A DNA stretch of 64,000 bases from Morella rubra (Eukaryota; Streptophyta; Magnoliopsida; Fagales; Myricaceae): NCBI GenBank assembly GCA_003952965.2, contig CM025856.1, positions 3,179,127 through 3,243,126 of the forward strand. Direction: 5' to 3'. The notes below the pieces were generated by a model. The model ran no database searches. It was not told the DNA's origin and worked only from the letters and a program-made list of their open reading frames with translations. Shown here piece by piece: positions 12,687-26,010 of this stretch. Numbering within the stretch: the first letter of the stretch is position 1; the number at the start of each line of letters is the position of its first letter. A program made the position numbers and the translations under genes.

Positions 12687-15470
12687 TTCTGGTTCTGACA
12701 GTCAAATTTCTCCTTCGAATTTTCAGCTTGCTGCTTTTTGTATCAATTCTTTCATATACTGATTTCTGTGGTCAATTTGGTTATGCATTCTTTGTTGGTT
12801 ATATCAGCTTTTAAACATCCTCCGTCTGAGCAGTAGCTGCTTTGGGGGATGCCTTGAAGTCATGATGATTATTCAGTTGTATTTTGTTGGCTTTCAGTGC
12901 ACTTCTTCAAGCTGGAAGCTTTTAGGGTGGGTGGTATATTGTGGACATTTTGTAACATGAAGCGCTTGTATCTGCCCTACCAAGGGCATTATATCAAGTC
13001 TTAATTATTGGAAGATCAAAGTTTAGCCTCCAATGAAAGATCCCTGAGTCCATTTCTTCCTTCCCTTGTCTCTTTCAAAATGGAAAAAACCCAGAGTCCG
13101 AATCTTAATGGCAAGGAAAGTATTACGTAGAATTCCAATTTTAGCATTCAGAAGTTTAAGGACAAGACGCATGATGTTGAAGCACGTGAGACTTTTTAGG
13201 AGACGAAGACTTTGACCGGATGGTGGGGTTATTAACTTATTAGTCTTGCAGGATGATGAATGATGCATGTGCATAAATCCCTAAAATGAGCTTAGGATAT
13301 CCATAAAGCATCCTGTTTATTTTTCTTTTCTTAATTTCTTGCATATTGTTATTCCTATATTTCATTTTTCATTTTTTTTTTATGGATTTTATGAAGTTTT
13401 CCTTTTATTTTTATTTTTATAAATTTGTTGAAGTGTTGCGATCTGCTTGATGGTGATGTGGATTTGAAATTCTGCCTCAACATCTTGATCAAGTGGAAAT
13501 GAATGGATGCACTAATTTCTCAAAAGCAGCTGTGAATGAACTTTCTTAGGACCCTAGACTTTCTAAGGCACGATCACTAATGGGTGGTGGCTTCCTGTAT
13601 TTGCTTATAATCCATTAAATTAGAAGAAATTAATTATTGAGTAAGCCAGCCTCAGACCATTATCCACCTAAACATTCACTAATCAGTAGGGTTGCTTGTT
13701 AGGCTGGGGTTATTCGTCTTTCCACTCGTGTAGAAAAAATTACACGTTTGAGTAGAAAAAATTGCATCCCTTGAGATTCCTGATTCCGTTGCTGAAAGCA
13801 ACAATTCAATCCACGAGCAGCTCAAGCAGACCGAGAAAAAAGTCATTGAAACCGAGTAAGACGGCTTTGATGTTCCGCGCAGGGGCACTATTCCCACTCC
13901 CTCTGCGGCGTCTTCCATTCCAGTCAAAAGTTCAGTCTCGCTTATCACGTGTTCATTTCCGCAGATGTTTTTTGAGTTTCTCTTCTTCTTTTTGTTACTT
14001 TTTTGGGGGCGCGGATACGTATCCCTGTATCAACTTTCCAGCTGAAAAGTACACCAATGAACAGCTGGTATCTTCCTGTGTGTCCCGAAGAAAAGTAATA
14101 GAGAGAGAGAGAGATATTCATTAGGAATTTAGTTAGCATCTTTATCACTCGTCTTAGAATGACTATATGCAAGGTATTATATAATTTATTTATAAAAAGT
14201 AATCACATCGCGAAGAAGATATTATATATGTAAGATGCGAGTGGGTGGGTAGAAATAAAATACGCATATGTTGAAAGACTTGAAAATGAAATGACGAAAA
14301 GTAAATTAGGATCGAATCCAAAAGGGTATTTGTAAGTATTTCCCTGATCTAGAGAGAGATGGGGTAAAAATTCCACGCCCTAAGTACTCCTTTCACCAAC
14401 ATCTTTTCTAACTCTCCCATTAGTGATCCGATCTTATTCATAATTCTTTTCACTTTTCTTGTTTTGTTTTGATCTTGACACTTAGATTCCTGTATTTGAT
14501 TCGAAGATGACGTAGCTAATCGAATCGACGTATCGAATAACGCGTGATCATATGTTCCACCTGATTGTATTTGTCTCTTTTTAGAGCATTTACAGTGGTT
14601 TAAGGAGGCCAAACGTCCCTTGGATGGTTCTAATAACTTCTAAGTCGACACATTATGTCAACGTGTGGACCACATGAGCCGACTACCGCTCATGGGCTCA
14701 CGCGCGCATCGGTGTTTTTGACTTGCTCCATTTATTTCTGGTCACTCTAGTTTAAGACTCAGTTTTTAAGCTTTTAGGTTGTGGTTGTTTTTATATCGGC
14801 CTCTAATGGGTCTTTTCAGATCCCTTGTTGGATTATCCCAGCCCTATAGTAGGTTTTGTTGTATTTGAATTGTTGGTATTTTAATTAGTAGCTTATTCGT
14901 TTTGGTAGTACGTCTACTAATTTTTATGACCACTCTCTCTCTATCTAAAACCCTTGTGGTCTTTGAACTTTTTAAGGGGTAGCACTAGTTCTCCTTTACG
15001 ACCGGACTTAAATGCGTTGTCCTAGGTAAGATTTGTTTGTATTCTTATCTGTGGTTCTAGCTTGAAATGTAAGCCTCTCGGTATTATTCAGACAAGTTTT
15101 TTAATCACCAGAGTAGTTCTCTTTGACACTGACGTCGCAAAGTTGGAAGATTCTCCTGGACACGGTGACACGGCGAGTGAGTCGTGGACGACGACGTTAC
15201 TGCAGAAATAACGGCCAGATAACGAGGTTTATTAAAATGAAACAATCAATGATTGATTAGTTACACAGCGGGCATTAATATGAAACAACATAGTAGATTC
15301 TCGGTAACTGCGACCGAGAAAGTCCACCAACTTGAAGAAAGCCTGCTTCCTATAAATATATATGCAAGAAAGTCCACTTTCCTGGTTCAGCCTTTTCTCC
15401 TTGGACATGCTATAAGCAAGTTGATCTCATCTTGTTGGCCTAGTAAAGTCCAAAAGAATCATTGGTCGAT
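12687..15470. other. RHD4 3' UTR and intergenic region
   Basis: After the RHD4 stop there is a T-rich 3' UTR. Around 13770-13855 the plus strand has a short coding-like stretch (SVAESNNSIHEQLKQTEKK, then VIETE and a stop) that may be a gene remnant, but I do not recognise it. TTTAGAGCATTTACAGTGG at 14582 resembles the end of a short plant repeat. TATAAATATATATGC at about 15352 could be the TATA region of the downstream kinase. Nothing else is supported. Confidence 0.4.
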
Positions 15471-18400
15471 ATGGGTCTTTGCTTCGGATCTCTCGCTCAC
15501 GAGTCTGGTTCTGCCATCTCCTCCTCACTGCCTACTACAGGTTATATTCCGAGCTAATCTTTATACACGTTCTAAGTGGATGTTTGTGATCATCTGGTTT
15601 CTCAATTTCTTATTTTCTTTTTTCATTTCTTCTTTTAGTTTCCAAGAAGTATACATTTCATCTTGGTTCTTCACCTTTTCTCAGGGATATCAAGCAGTAA
15701 GAACTTAGGATCATCAAGCAGTGGCACAGGAAGGAGTCAGCGCTCAGAGGAAGCAAGTGGAAGTCTGGACGAGTCATATTCTAATGGGCAAATCTTGGAG
15801 GCACCCAACTTGAAAGAATTTAGCTTCGCGGATCTAAAGACTGCGACAAAAAATTTCAAGTCGGATAGTTTGTTGGGTGAGGGAGGCTTTGGGAAAGTTT
15901 ACAAGGGTTGGATGGATGAGAAGACGCTCATACCCTCTAAGGCGGGCACTGGCATGGTGGTTGCTATCAAGAAATTGAGCGCAGAAAGTATGCAGGGTTT
16001 CCAAGAGTGGCAGGTATTAATTCACTCTAATTACCATTGAAAAAAGTCTTCGTCAAGCATTTTAACTTACTGGAATTTCAATATTCTGCAGCCAACATTA
16101 TACTTCATATTTGTGGATAAAAAGAAAAAAAAGTAAGTGTTATAACGGTTGGAATCATGTTTGGGCTTAATTACAGTAACTATCATTGTGGAATCCAGCA
16201 TAAAGCAAGTTGGGTACTTAATTTCAACTCTAACTATCATTAGCAAAGTCTTTTTGTTGAGCATTAGCTTTGTTCTTTTTTTTCTAAGCTTGAGACAAGG
16301 TTTTTATATTTTGCTGGAGTAATTATGAGGAAAACACGAGATCGAGGAAAACAGATCTATTTATATTGCTAGCAATTATGTTTCGGTTTAATTACAGCTT
16401 CATATCTCATTGTGGAATACGGCAAATGGCAAATTGGGGTCCCACTTGTGTCACATGCTCTGTTGACATTGATTCCAAATCCACCAATGAAGAGAAAGAA
16501 ATGTGGCTTGGAAGGTCACCACGATGTTCCCGCTACTAGAAAATTGCTTAACCATCAAACGGCCCATGTGTTAGCAGATGCCATTTAGAAGCTATTCACC
16601 CAGCTATCACCAATGTGGTTCCATCTTCTTATCCTAGGCACACCCGTGCAATAACTGGGATTAAATCGCTGGGATTGACACTAAAGAAACCAGCAATAGG
16701 ATTCAAACGACAGTAGTTTGTAATTTGTTTTACTGGGCAAGTTCAGTAGTTTGTATCACTATGTTTGAGACTACAATTACCCTAGAGATCAACTTGATGC
16801 TTTTTTGTGAACACTGACGGGCCCTGTATTGTATGTGATTCAGAAAGCCAGACATTGTGTAATGGCAAATGACATCATTGCACTAAAATCCATTGTGATT
16901 CACTATGTTTCCGTGTACTACCCCAATCGTGGTACCTCTTGCTGTGTTTAACCAGTTTCCTTTGTTCTTAGTCCTTTCTAAGACAATCAATTCTGCTGCT
17001 GCTATTAATAATGTTTTACCCTTTCAATTTGATTTTGCAGTCAGAAGTAAATTTTCTGGGAAGGCTCTCTCATCCAAACCTGGTCAGGCTATTGGGATAC
17101 TGTTGGGAGGATAAAGAGCTGCTCCTTGTGTATGAGTACATGCAGAGGGGAAGCTTGGAGAATCATCTTTTTAGAAGTATGAATTTAGAGAAAATTATAT
17201 GAACAAAACAAATTTCTCTTGCACTGATTTGCTAACTGAATGAGGTTTTGGTTGAGCAGGGAACCCCAACATTGAACCACTTTCTTGGACATACGACTCA
17301 AAATAGCTATTGGAGCAGCTCGGGGCTGGCTTTCCTACATACTTCAGAAAAGAAAGTCATATACAGAGACTTTAAGGCCTCAAATATACTGCTTGATGGG
17401 GTCTGTATTTCTTTGATCTGTGTCTCATTTCCTGCATCTAGGTTTAGTAGGGAATGCTCTATGCTCTAGTAAAAGAACTGAAAGTATAGAGAACGCCCCA
17501 ACGCCCAAGTAGCTGCTATTTTGAAATGAATGGTACATTCACATTACTACATATTCCTTTTTGTTTCCTTTTAGTTGTTCTTGCAACCAAATGCAGCAAT
17601 TTGCTCCATCTAAGTGATGTGGAGACAATAGAGAAATATGTGAACCCTGCTGTCCTAGAGATAGTTTGGCTTTGGAGTATAGTTGCCTCTAGTTCAAGAA
17701 ATTTTTTAAATTCAAATTGAGCACTAGTATTACTAGGCCTGAAAACTGCTTGAAGAACATCACTTGGTTTCGTCACATGCAAATAGATCAAATCTTGCTT
17801 GTCACGGAATTTAGGGCATTTCACTGTTATAAAAATATACTTGCCATCTTTTCTACATTCATATATTAAGAATGTTGGATATGTTACAACTATAGTCCTG
17901 TTATTCATATTTCTCATTTTTTTACCTTAATCCTACAGAACCACACTGCAAAAATCTCCGATTTTGGCTTGGCGAAATTGGGGCCTTCTGGCGGCGACTC
18001 GCATGTGACAACCAGAATTATGGGTACATATGGTTATGCTGCTCCAGAATATATTGCAACGGGTAATGATAGCTCTAACAAACTCTAGTAATGTAATTTT
18101 ATCGGAGAATAAAGAATTCTATGACAAACTCACGCAACTTAATTACATATATGTAAGTCCTTGTTGTGTTGTAGCTCAGACATTCTAAAAACATTCTTGG
18201 CATCAAAGTGCAGGAGGCATTGGAATGTTACTCTCTTTGATTTTACTGTTGTGCAGATAAAAGATAAACGCTTTATAATGAGGCCATCTTAGTTCACATT
18301 TAAACTTTATTTGAACATTGAAGCAATCTAATAATTTTTAGTCAAGGAAATCTGCTAACATGCCTGCCATTGCACCACTACTGAACAGGTCATTTGTACG

Positions 18401-18801
18401 TAAAGAGTGATGTATATGGCTTTGGTGTGGTGCTGCTTGAACTGTTAACAGGTTTGCGGGCACTTGATACGAGAAGGCCTAATGGGCAGCAATCTCTCGT
18501 TGAATGGCTTAGACCATCTCTTTCAAATAGAAGAAAGTTGAAAAGCCTTATGGATACTAGAATGGAGGGTCAATATTCATCAAAGGCAGCATTACAGGCA
18601 GCGGAACTAGCTCTAAAATGCCTAGCATCAGATCCAAAAAACCGCCCCTCCATGAAAGAAGTGGTGGCAGCTTTGGAACGTATTGAAGCAATCAAGGGGA
18701 GACCAAAGCAGTCCAAAAGCAATTCTACTGCTGCAGCTCATGGGGGCAACATTCATGATAATTCTTCATTTCGCCCCCAGCATCATGGTGCCGAAATTTG
18801 A
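15471..18801 (+). CDS. RLCK-VII protein kinase, PIX13/Kin3-like, copy 1 (two 1-nt gaps as read)
   Basis: Exons: 15471-15540, 15685-16013, 17041-17176, 17260-17400, 17939-18062, 18389-18801. The start MGLCFGS fits N-myristoylation and possible palmitoylation, typical of membrane-bound RLCK-VII kinases. Seen in order: [12 protein letters not shown] loop, VVAIKKL lysine, [10 protein letters not shown] catalytic loop, [39 protein letters not shown] and a C-terminal tail ending HHGAEI. The layout follows Arabidopsis PIX13/Kin3. Exon 4 is two bases short: one missing near 17288 ([12 protein letters not shown]) and one in the G run at 17322-17325 (AARGLAF). With both, the six exons sum to 405 codons. 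As read, the gene is frameshifted within the kinase domain, so it is either a recent pseudogene or carries sequence errors. Confidence 0.85.
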
Positions 18802-19138
18802 TAGAAAACTAAAACCACGTGTGCAACTTGTTGAATCTGGACTAATTCTTAATTTTTTGGCTAGTGATCTCTTTCAACTAGTGACAAATTTTGTTGTTGT
18901 AACTTACCATTTCTGTTCAACGTGGATATTATTTTGTGACACTGCTTTGTAATAGTGAATAGAGTGATCGTTTTCAGGCTACTTTAATGGGTTATCTGTT
19001 ATTTTTGTTTTGGTGAATGGAGAAACTATAGCGTCGCGATTTAACCCAGGTTGTCCTAGTCCTAGTTAGTCTGAACAACAAGCCACTGACCTGATGCTAG
19101 TTCAGCCTAGTAAGTGTCCAACAGAACGGTAGGTTGAT

Positions 19139-22100
19139 ATTGTTCTTTGCTTAATCTCTTGCTCAATAGCCTGATCCTACAACTACCACCTTATGACCTA
19201 CTTCAGGTTAAATTCCAAACTAATCTCAATTACATGATCACGTACATTTTCAATATCATCTGGTTTCCTAATTTATGTTTTCACTTTAATCTTTTGCTAT
19301 CTACTTATTATATATTTGATCCTGTTGTTTTCCTATTCTTAGTGATGTCAAGCAGCAAGAGTATAGGATCATCAGCAACAAGCAGCAGTACGTGGAAGAC
19401 TCAATTTTCAGTGTGAACAAGTGGAAGTGTGGAAAAGTTATATACTAATGGGCAATTCTTAGAGACACCCACCTTGAGAGAATTCAGCTTTGCAGATTTG
19501 GAGACTGCAACTAACAATTTAAATTTGGACACTTTGTTGGGTGAAGGAGGCTTTGGGAAAGTTTTCAAGGGTGGGATGGATGAGAAGACACTTACACCCT
19601 CTAAATTTGGCTCTGGAACGGTTGTTGCTATCGAGCAATTGAACCCAGAAAGTATGCAAGGTTTCCAACAGTGGCAAGTAATACTTTGAACTCCCTATAT
19701 CAATAACCCATTCAATTTCCCTGTCATTTTTATATTATGCATTCGGAATAATATGAGCTATTCTAAAATTTTAATCTTCATGATACTATTTTGGTTCCAC
19801 TCACTTTGCCTATTCAAATGCAGAAGAAAGTTCCTATGAAAGCATTCGAGTCTATGTTGTTGTAAAGACCAGTTAGTCACTGCAAAGTTTGACTAGTCCG
19901 TAGGCATGTGCAATCTTCTTTTCCTAGTCACACCAAGCATAACTGAGACAAATTGGACAGAGTTTCCTTTAAGTAACTGCAAGTAAGATTTGACATTGGT
20001 CCAATGCTTTCAGCAATGTCTGACTTGAAAGGAAAGTCTGTAAGTCTAAAGTTTAGTTGTTCATAACCCACTGTACCTACTTTGGAGTTCCATTTGACAC
20101 CTCCATGCCTCAGTGTGAACTAATCATGGCACTGATTGGCATCTGGGATTTTAGTTTCTCTCTAATTTCACTGTTCACTTTGTCGCCAGTCCAGTCCACC
20201 TGAAAACTGATGCATTGATGTGGTACATAGTTTGATCTGATTGGGGCTTTTCTGTATGTAATGTACCCAGCAACAAAGTACGCAATAGCAAATGACATGC
20301 TGAGCCAGTTTACATGAGAGTGGTATAATTTTGGCTTTTAGCTCTGTGCTACTGCTACTAATAATCTTTTTCTTTTCTCTTTAATTGTGCTGTCAGAAGT
20401 AAATTTTCTAGGACAACTATCTCATCCCAACCTGGTCAGGCTATTGGGTTACTGTTGGGAGGATAAGGAGCTTCTCCTTGTGTATGAGTTCATGCAGAGG
20501 GGAAGCTTGAAGGATCATCTTTTCAGAAGTAGGAAATTGAGAAATTGTGGAAATATAATTGCTTTTGAATGGATTAGTTGTATGGACTTAATTAGTTTTT
20601 GGTTGAGCAGGGAATCCTAGCATTGAACCACTTTCTTGGGAAGTACGACTCTGAATAGCTGTTGAAGCAGCTCAAGGCCTAGCTTTCCTACACATCAGAA
20701 AAGAAAGTCATATACACAAATTTTAAGGCGTCCAATATACTGCTTGATGGGGTTTGCCTTTCTTGATCCATGTCTTCTTTTCTGCCTCTAGCTTTAGTAT
20801 TGTGCTCCAGTATTTTTCTCTTTTTGGGTAAATATGTGTTCCAGTATTTTTCCAACAATATAGGATCTGGAAACCAGATAGGAAGTTAGCTTTTATTTTG
20901 AAATGATTGGTAATATCTTGTAACTCATTTGTTTTTTTTTGTTCTCGCAATTACTTTGGATCCAAAATGCAGCATTTTGCTCTGTTTGATTTTTGAAGAT
21001 ACGCTAGATATCTTATCTAATCCCCTTGTCTTAGGATAACTATTACTTGCATTTAACCAGAATGACTTGGGAAGAATCAAAGAGATGACTGGTATTACTA
21101 GACCTAACAAGTGATTGACGATTTGGGTTTCACCCTCACCCACAAAGAAATCTTTGCTCCTGCAGAACTACAATGCAAAAATTTCAGATTTTGGCTGGGC
21201 AAAGTTGGGGCCTTCTGGCAAAGACTCACATGTAACGACCAGTAGTATGGGAACAGATGGTTATGCGGCTCCAGAATATGTAGCAACAGGTAACATGATA
21301 TCTCTTAGAAATCTCGAAACTATGCTTTATGGAAAAAGAGATAATGGCTTGTGAAACCCAGTGATTCATTTATGTAATTGAGCACCTGGTAGTTTTATAG
21401 TTACAGACAGATTCACCAGTAAGTAATTTCTGAAGAAACCTTGGCATTAGGGATAGGAACATCAATTCTGGAAAATTATGCAAAGTGCATTTATAATTGA
21501 TACTTGAGAACACCAAGTTCAAATGAATGCTTTACAATAGGCCCTCATTTGAGTTGAAAATTTAGACTTGGTTTGGAAAGACCATCGATTGGATCATTCC
21601 TACCAGGGCTGATGGATAGAACGTTTTGAGTTTTATGCATGGGAGCGACACTCTTGACCATTGGTAAATGGTAGCTCATCATCTGGCTTTCCTATTGGAT
21701 TTTCGGTGGGTTTAATTATAGTTGAGCTAATTAGATCAAACAAGCCTGCTTATAGTAAGGTATGAGTTGAAACTGTTCTTGCATTGTGTTATTGCCTATA
21801 ACTTCTCTTATGCTGTTTTGCTTCCTTAAAAGGAACAAGAAAAAAAACATAATTTGAACAGTAAACTGGAGTTTAATATTTCGTGGTCAAGGAAATTAGC
21901 TAATAAGCCTGCCATTGCACCACTTTTCAACAGGTCAAATTGTACGGGAAAAGCCATGTTTATGGCTTTGGTGTGGTGCTGCTTGAAATGCTAAACAGGG
22001 TTACAGGCAGTCGATGTGAAAAGGCCGAGTGGGCAGCAATCTCTGGTTGAATGGCTTAAGCGATCTCTTTCTAACAAAAGAAAAGTTGAGAACCATAATG

Positions 22101-22355
22101 GATAAGAAGATGGAGGGCCAATATTAATCAAAGGCAGCGTCGTAGGCAGCAGACCTCACACTAAAATGCTTGGCAGCAGATCCTAATCACCGCCCTTCCA
22201 TGAAAGAGGTGGGGGTGGCTTTAGAACGTATAGAAGCAATGCATTGAAAGCCGGAGGAGTCCAAAATCAGCTCTACCACCGTAGCTCTTGCCCAACAGCC
22301 TATTGATGATAATTCTTCAACTCACTCCCGGTTTCCTGGTGCTGCAAATTCATGA
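19139..22355 (+). pseudogene. RLCK-VII kinase pseudogene, copy 2
   Basis: This is a tandem copy of the neighbouring kinase with the same exon order: exon 1 remnant near 19139 (ATG changed to ATT, with stops), exon 2 19344-19676, exon 3 near 20395-20530, exon 4 near 20611-20752, exon 5 near 21167-21289, exon 6 near 21933-22355. Exon 2 has an in-frame stop (TQFSV, stop, TSGSVEK). The ATP-binding lysine reads Glu (VVAIEQL), exon 4 has a stop (VRL, stop, IAVEA), the catalytic loop reads YTNFK instead of YRDFK, DFGWAK replaces DFGLAK, and exon 6 has frameshifts. It cannot make an active kinase. Confidence 0.9.
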
Positions 22356-23449
22356 TGTGGAGTTTCTTGTGACGCCTTCCAGCTGGGATCTACATAAAGC
22401 GCTGCCCTTTTATCTTTCCTGTGTTCAAATCCGTATTCTATCCCTTTTTAAACTGTAGTAAAGTTTTGGAATTCAACCCATAAATCCTATATAAAAAAGA
22501 AGAAAACTTATATGAAAAAAATGAAACTTTTTGCTATAGACAAGGCAATACGCCCGCTAAAACAGGTGTTTTTTTTATGTAACAGGCGTGTATTTTTATG
22601 GAATTCTTCAACTCATACCTTGCTACAAGTAGGCTTGTTTTGCCACTCCATATTGGCAAAACATAGACCAACCTCCATGAGTCCAAGCAGCGCACTACCA
22701 CTTAGTCCTATGATTTTTGTCATGTTTGTCTTCTGTCTATACCTTGTGGTGGTCCAACATCGCTTGATTCTCGTTCATTGACCAAAGACTGATACATCAA
22801 GTACAAGATCCGAAATCACGTGAGAAAAGACATATTGTCTTTAAAGGATAGATGAGGGGCTTCTAGAGGCTCGTATTGTTCCCATTTGAAGAAGTCAGTG
22901 GCTGCTATCTCCTCACCTCAAGGCCATTGAAGTGTACGCGTTTGAAACAAGCTCTCCTGAAGTGTAAGCAGGCCCCAAACGGTTTTTTTGAGTGATCGAC
23001 AGTATATTACACTTGTTGCTGCATCTTTCAAACCAACATGGTTCCTTTCTTGTAAATATTTTTGAAGATAACTAACGATCCTCTGCCGGTTGAAGAACTC
23101 TCCAGTTCATGTCTGGATATCAGAATGCTGAATCCCATAAAATCTAGATTATAAATTTAAATATACAACTGGTGTAGCATATAAGTGAGGGGACTACTTA
23201 TGAGCCTATATTGGATAGGATGAAAGTACATCCAATACAAATTGCTTCAGTAATCAGAGCCCTAGATTGAAGCCTATCTTGAAGACGTAGCATTCCAAAA
23301 TACAAATAAGCAAGCGTGGGTATTTAAAACCAGAATCGTGCAACCCATTGGTCAAGCTTCCAGAACTCGCAGAGAAATTTGACAATGGTCCCAGTAGCTT
23401 AATGCAAGATCATGACAAAATCTGTAATATTCATGTGGCACTAAGAATA

Positions 23450-24552
23450 TTATAACTGCTTCTTTTTCTTCTCGAAATAGTAGTGGCTCCGCTGGTAGTT
23501 CAATACTGCCCACACAAGATGCCATAATCCTAACTCTGGCCATAGTGCAGTTAGAGAGTATAATGGGCAGTTAGTAGTCTGCCAAAGGAGGAAATTGCTG
23601 AGGCGGTTCTCACCAGAAGTTCGGATCAGGATGTCAGGTTCGGGTGCCACTGACATGTACATGTGCTTCTCAACATCTAGTAGCTTTATAGTAGGAAGCA
23701 CCTGTTGCTTGTTTGTGCTCTCTTCAACTCCTCCATTCAAACAATTGCAAGCTCCACTTGCAGCATCTACCCATTTATCTGCACAGAATCCTTGAATACC
23801 GCATACACTGGGTCCATTTTTGTTTTCAACCCCCTTGACACTATTGCACGCTCTATTTGAGTTTAATGCTTGGAATTTGTGGAAGCTATTTTCAGAAGGT
23901 CCTTGAACATCATGAGCAATAATTCCATTTAGCTTGCTGACCTCTTCAACACCTTCGGCCACCCCATTGCTAGCTTTGCTTGAATTTAGTTCCTCAATTT
24001 CACTCCTTTTGACCTTGCAGGATTCTTGAACAGCATGGATGATCTCATCGTAAGAAGTATAGGCGACACAGATTAAAAGCAGAGTCTTGTTATTGTTGGC
24101 AGTAGCTGCCATTGCCTTCTCAGCTGGAACCCTGACAAGCCTCATTTAAAAGCTTCAGGTTGCCTATAAAATATATTCTGATACCATATTGATTCACAAT
24201 GCCATCTTCCCTAAGCAACTCTTCAATATTTTCCAGCATTAGATCCATCAAGTGTTGAACCTCTTCAGGACTCCTTTTGAAATTTTCAATGCTGAAGGAA
24301 TAGACTGTTGCATATTTCACTCCTAGTTCATAGCACAAAACAAAGTATCTTCATGAGAGCCACATAACCAGCTTTGTCGCCAGCCCTTACTGCCATGTTC
24401 TGATTCTTTGCATACCTTCGGTTTCCATCCATGATGAAGGCGATGTGATTGGGAACAGGACCTACAGACAGAATACTAAAAATGCATTTTCTCAGAAAAC
24501 TACCCAGACCCCCAGAAAACTGGCTTAAACTCCTACTACTATCTTTGGCCAT
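23450..24552 (-). CDS. cis-Prenyltransferase (dehydrodolichyl diphosphate synthase-like), left copy, two 1-nt insertions
   Basis: Single-exon frame from MAKDSSRSLSQFSGG to YFEKKKKQL. The product should elongate FPP with IPP in cis to make dolichol-length polyprenyl diphosphates at the ER. Seen: HIAFIMDGNRRYAKN (diphosphate-binding Asp), GDKAGYVALMKIL, YSFSIENFKRSP, and PDILIRTSGENRLSNFLLWQ followed by WPELGLWHLVWAVLNYQRS. Between ESCKVKRSE and VLPTIKLLDVEKHMYM there is an insert of about 80 residues rich in Ser, Asn and Cys, longer than I expect for the family. As read it has one extra base near 24333-24339 and one at 24140-24141; without them the frame is 366 codons plus stop. The dimer partner (NgBR/LEW1 type) is not in this window. 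Confidence 0.85.
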
Positions 24553-25585
24553 TATATGAGCTTGCAGAGAACCTTGATCACCAGTGCCAAAATGCTCCTG
24601 TTCCAGATCAATGCAAATTTCAGGCCATAGTGGGAGAAAATCTTCATTGAACAGAGAGAAGAGAGTGAAGCAAAGAAGTATGTGGAGAAAAATGCAGAGA
24701 GCTCAATTATGATGGAAAAATTGCAAAATTTTCAAAAAGATAGCCTAGTGGCCCTAGTCAATCATATCCATCCAGACGCATCCTACCGCATCAAGAAGTT
24801 GTTTCTTACAATAAATCCAGGACCAGAAGAACTTCCATAACAACACAATGGCAAAAGCAAACACCCCTTCTGTTCCCCCAACAAAGTACTCGCAACTCGT
24901 GCTTGGCGTATCAAAAGCCCTACCTTCTATTTGGTGCATAAAAATATTGATGTCTATCAGCAATCAGAAATTAATTTCCAGAATATTTTCACACCTAAAG
25001 ATGTAATGTTACATAGTTACTAGGTTAACTGATCAGCAGATTAGGCCCAGATTGCCTGAGATATTTTTTGAAGCGCATTTTCAAGCATCGTTCCTGAGGT
25101 ATAATAGCAAGCTATTGAAGATTAATGTGATCAGATAGCTACACTGCAGAATTTCGATTTCAATATTTATTGAAGATTACAAGCTCCACTTACTAGCCAC
25201 GAAAATGAAGGAAAATACAAAGATTTTTTTTTTTAAAAAAAATTAATCGATGCTTTAATTTTCATAAAACATAAAAGGCAAAAAAGATCGAACAAATCCT
25301 TTTCTGTTCCTTGGATGCGACCACAAAAAAGGAAAAACAAAAGGAGAGAACATAAATGGGAAAGTATGAAAGGACGTTACTTTTCTAAGAAATACACTTA
25401 AGTGAATAATCAAATCACCGCCAAAATTCCAAGATCAAACCGAAAATGGCCATGAACGGTCAACCTACATATATAGACAAGCATAAACGAGGCTAATAGC
25501 TAACGATATTCTCAAGGAAAAACAAAGAGAAAACTGAAGAAATTAACACTCAAACAGCACAAGGCACCCACCAACGAAGGAGATA

Positions 25586-25893
25586 CTTTCGGAGGACAGA
25601 GTGTGAGGAAGAAGAAGAGTTTCAGAGAGGAAAGCGGGACGAGGAATTCTATATTCTGTACATTCAACGGAAGAACCTTCATTACAGAGTGTATAAGATA
25701 TATACAACTGGAAGAATATTCTACCTAAAGAGCAATGTACAAAAATGACCCCATCTAGCCAGCTATAATTATATTACACAAGTCAGCATATGCATATTGC
25801 TGCATTGGGCATCTTCTCCTCTGGAGTATGTGTGATTCTTGGCACAGTGGGCTGGTGGGTAGTGGACTGCGTATGCTGCAACATGTTACATAA
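25586..25893. mobile_element. Insertion unique to the left inverted-repeat arm
   Basis: Where the right arm has about 20 bp between the CTCCTTCGTTGG and CTCAACTG blocks, the left arm has about 310 bp. The segment ends ATGTTACATAACAG and contains TATAAGATATATACAAC, which recall a short LTR in composition. I could not fix TG...CA ends or a target duplication, so it may instead be sequence lost from the right arm. Confidence 0.4.
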
Positions 25894-26010
25894 CAGTTGA
25901 GAGACTCTGAGACTGCAACTCCACCACCGCGCACTTATTTAAACACCCTTTTTGTTCCCCTAAAGTATCCGCCGCTAATGCAGAGTGTGAGAGAGAGAGC
26001 AGCCAAAGAA

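Larger units (their letters stand above)
22635..26010 (-). repeat. Left arm of a large inverted repeat
   Basis: The reverse complement of this arm matches 28050-31432 at high identity over most of its length. It carries the minus-strand cis-prenyltransferase, its 5' leader and its 3' flank. The outer end is seen in the shared block with GGTTGGTCTATGTTTTGCCA; the inner end lies in the shared CTCTCTCTCTCACAC...GGGTGTTTAAATAA block. It has about 290 bp at 25586-25893 that are absent from the right arm. Confidence 0.9.

Noticed and set aside
13679-14172. Overlapping frames on both strands after RHD4
   Set aside because: No recognisable domain; only a short coding-like stretch was noted in the intergenic entry.
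23595-23795. Antisense frame to the cis-prenyltransferase, also in the right arm
   Set aside because: Shadow of the real coding frame.
24754-24963. Open frame MLIDINIFMHQIEGRAF conserved in both inverted-repeat arms
   Set aside because: Conservation only reflects the recent duplication; it lies in the 5' leader of the cis-prenyltransferase and has no recognised domain.
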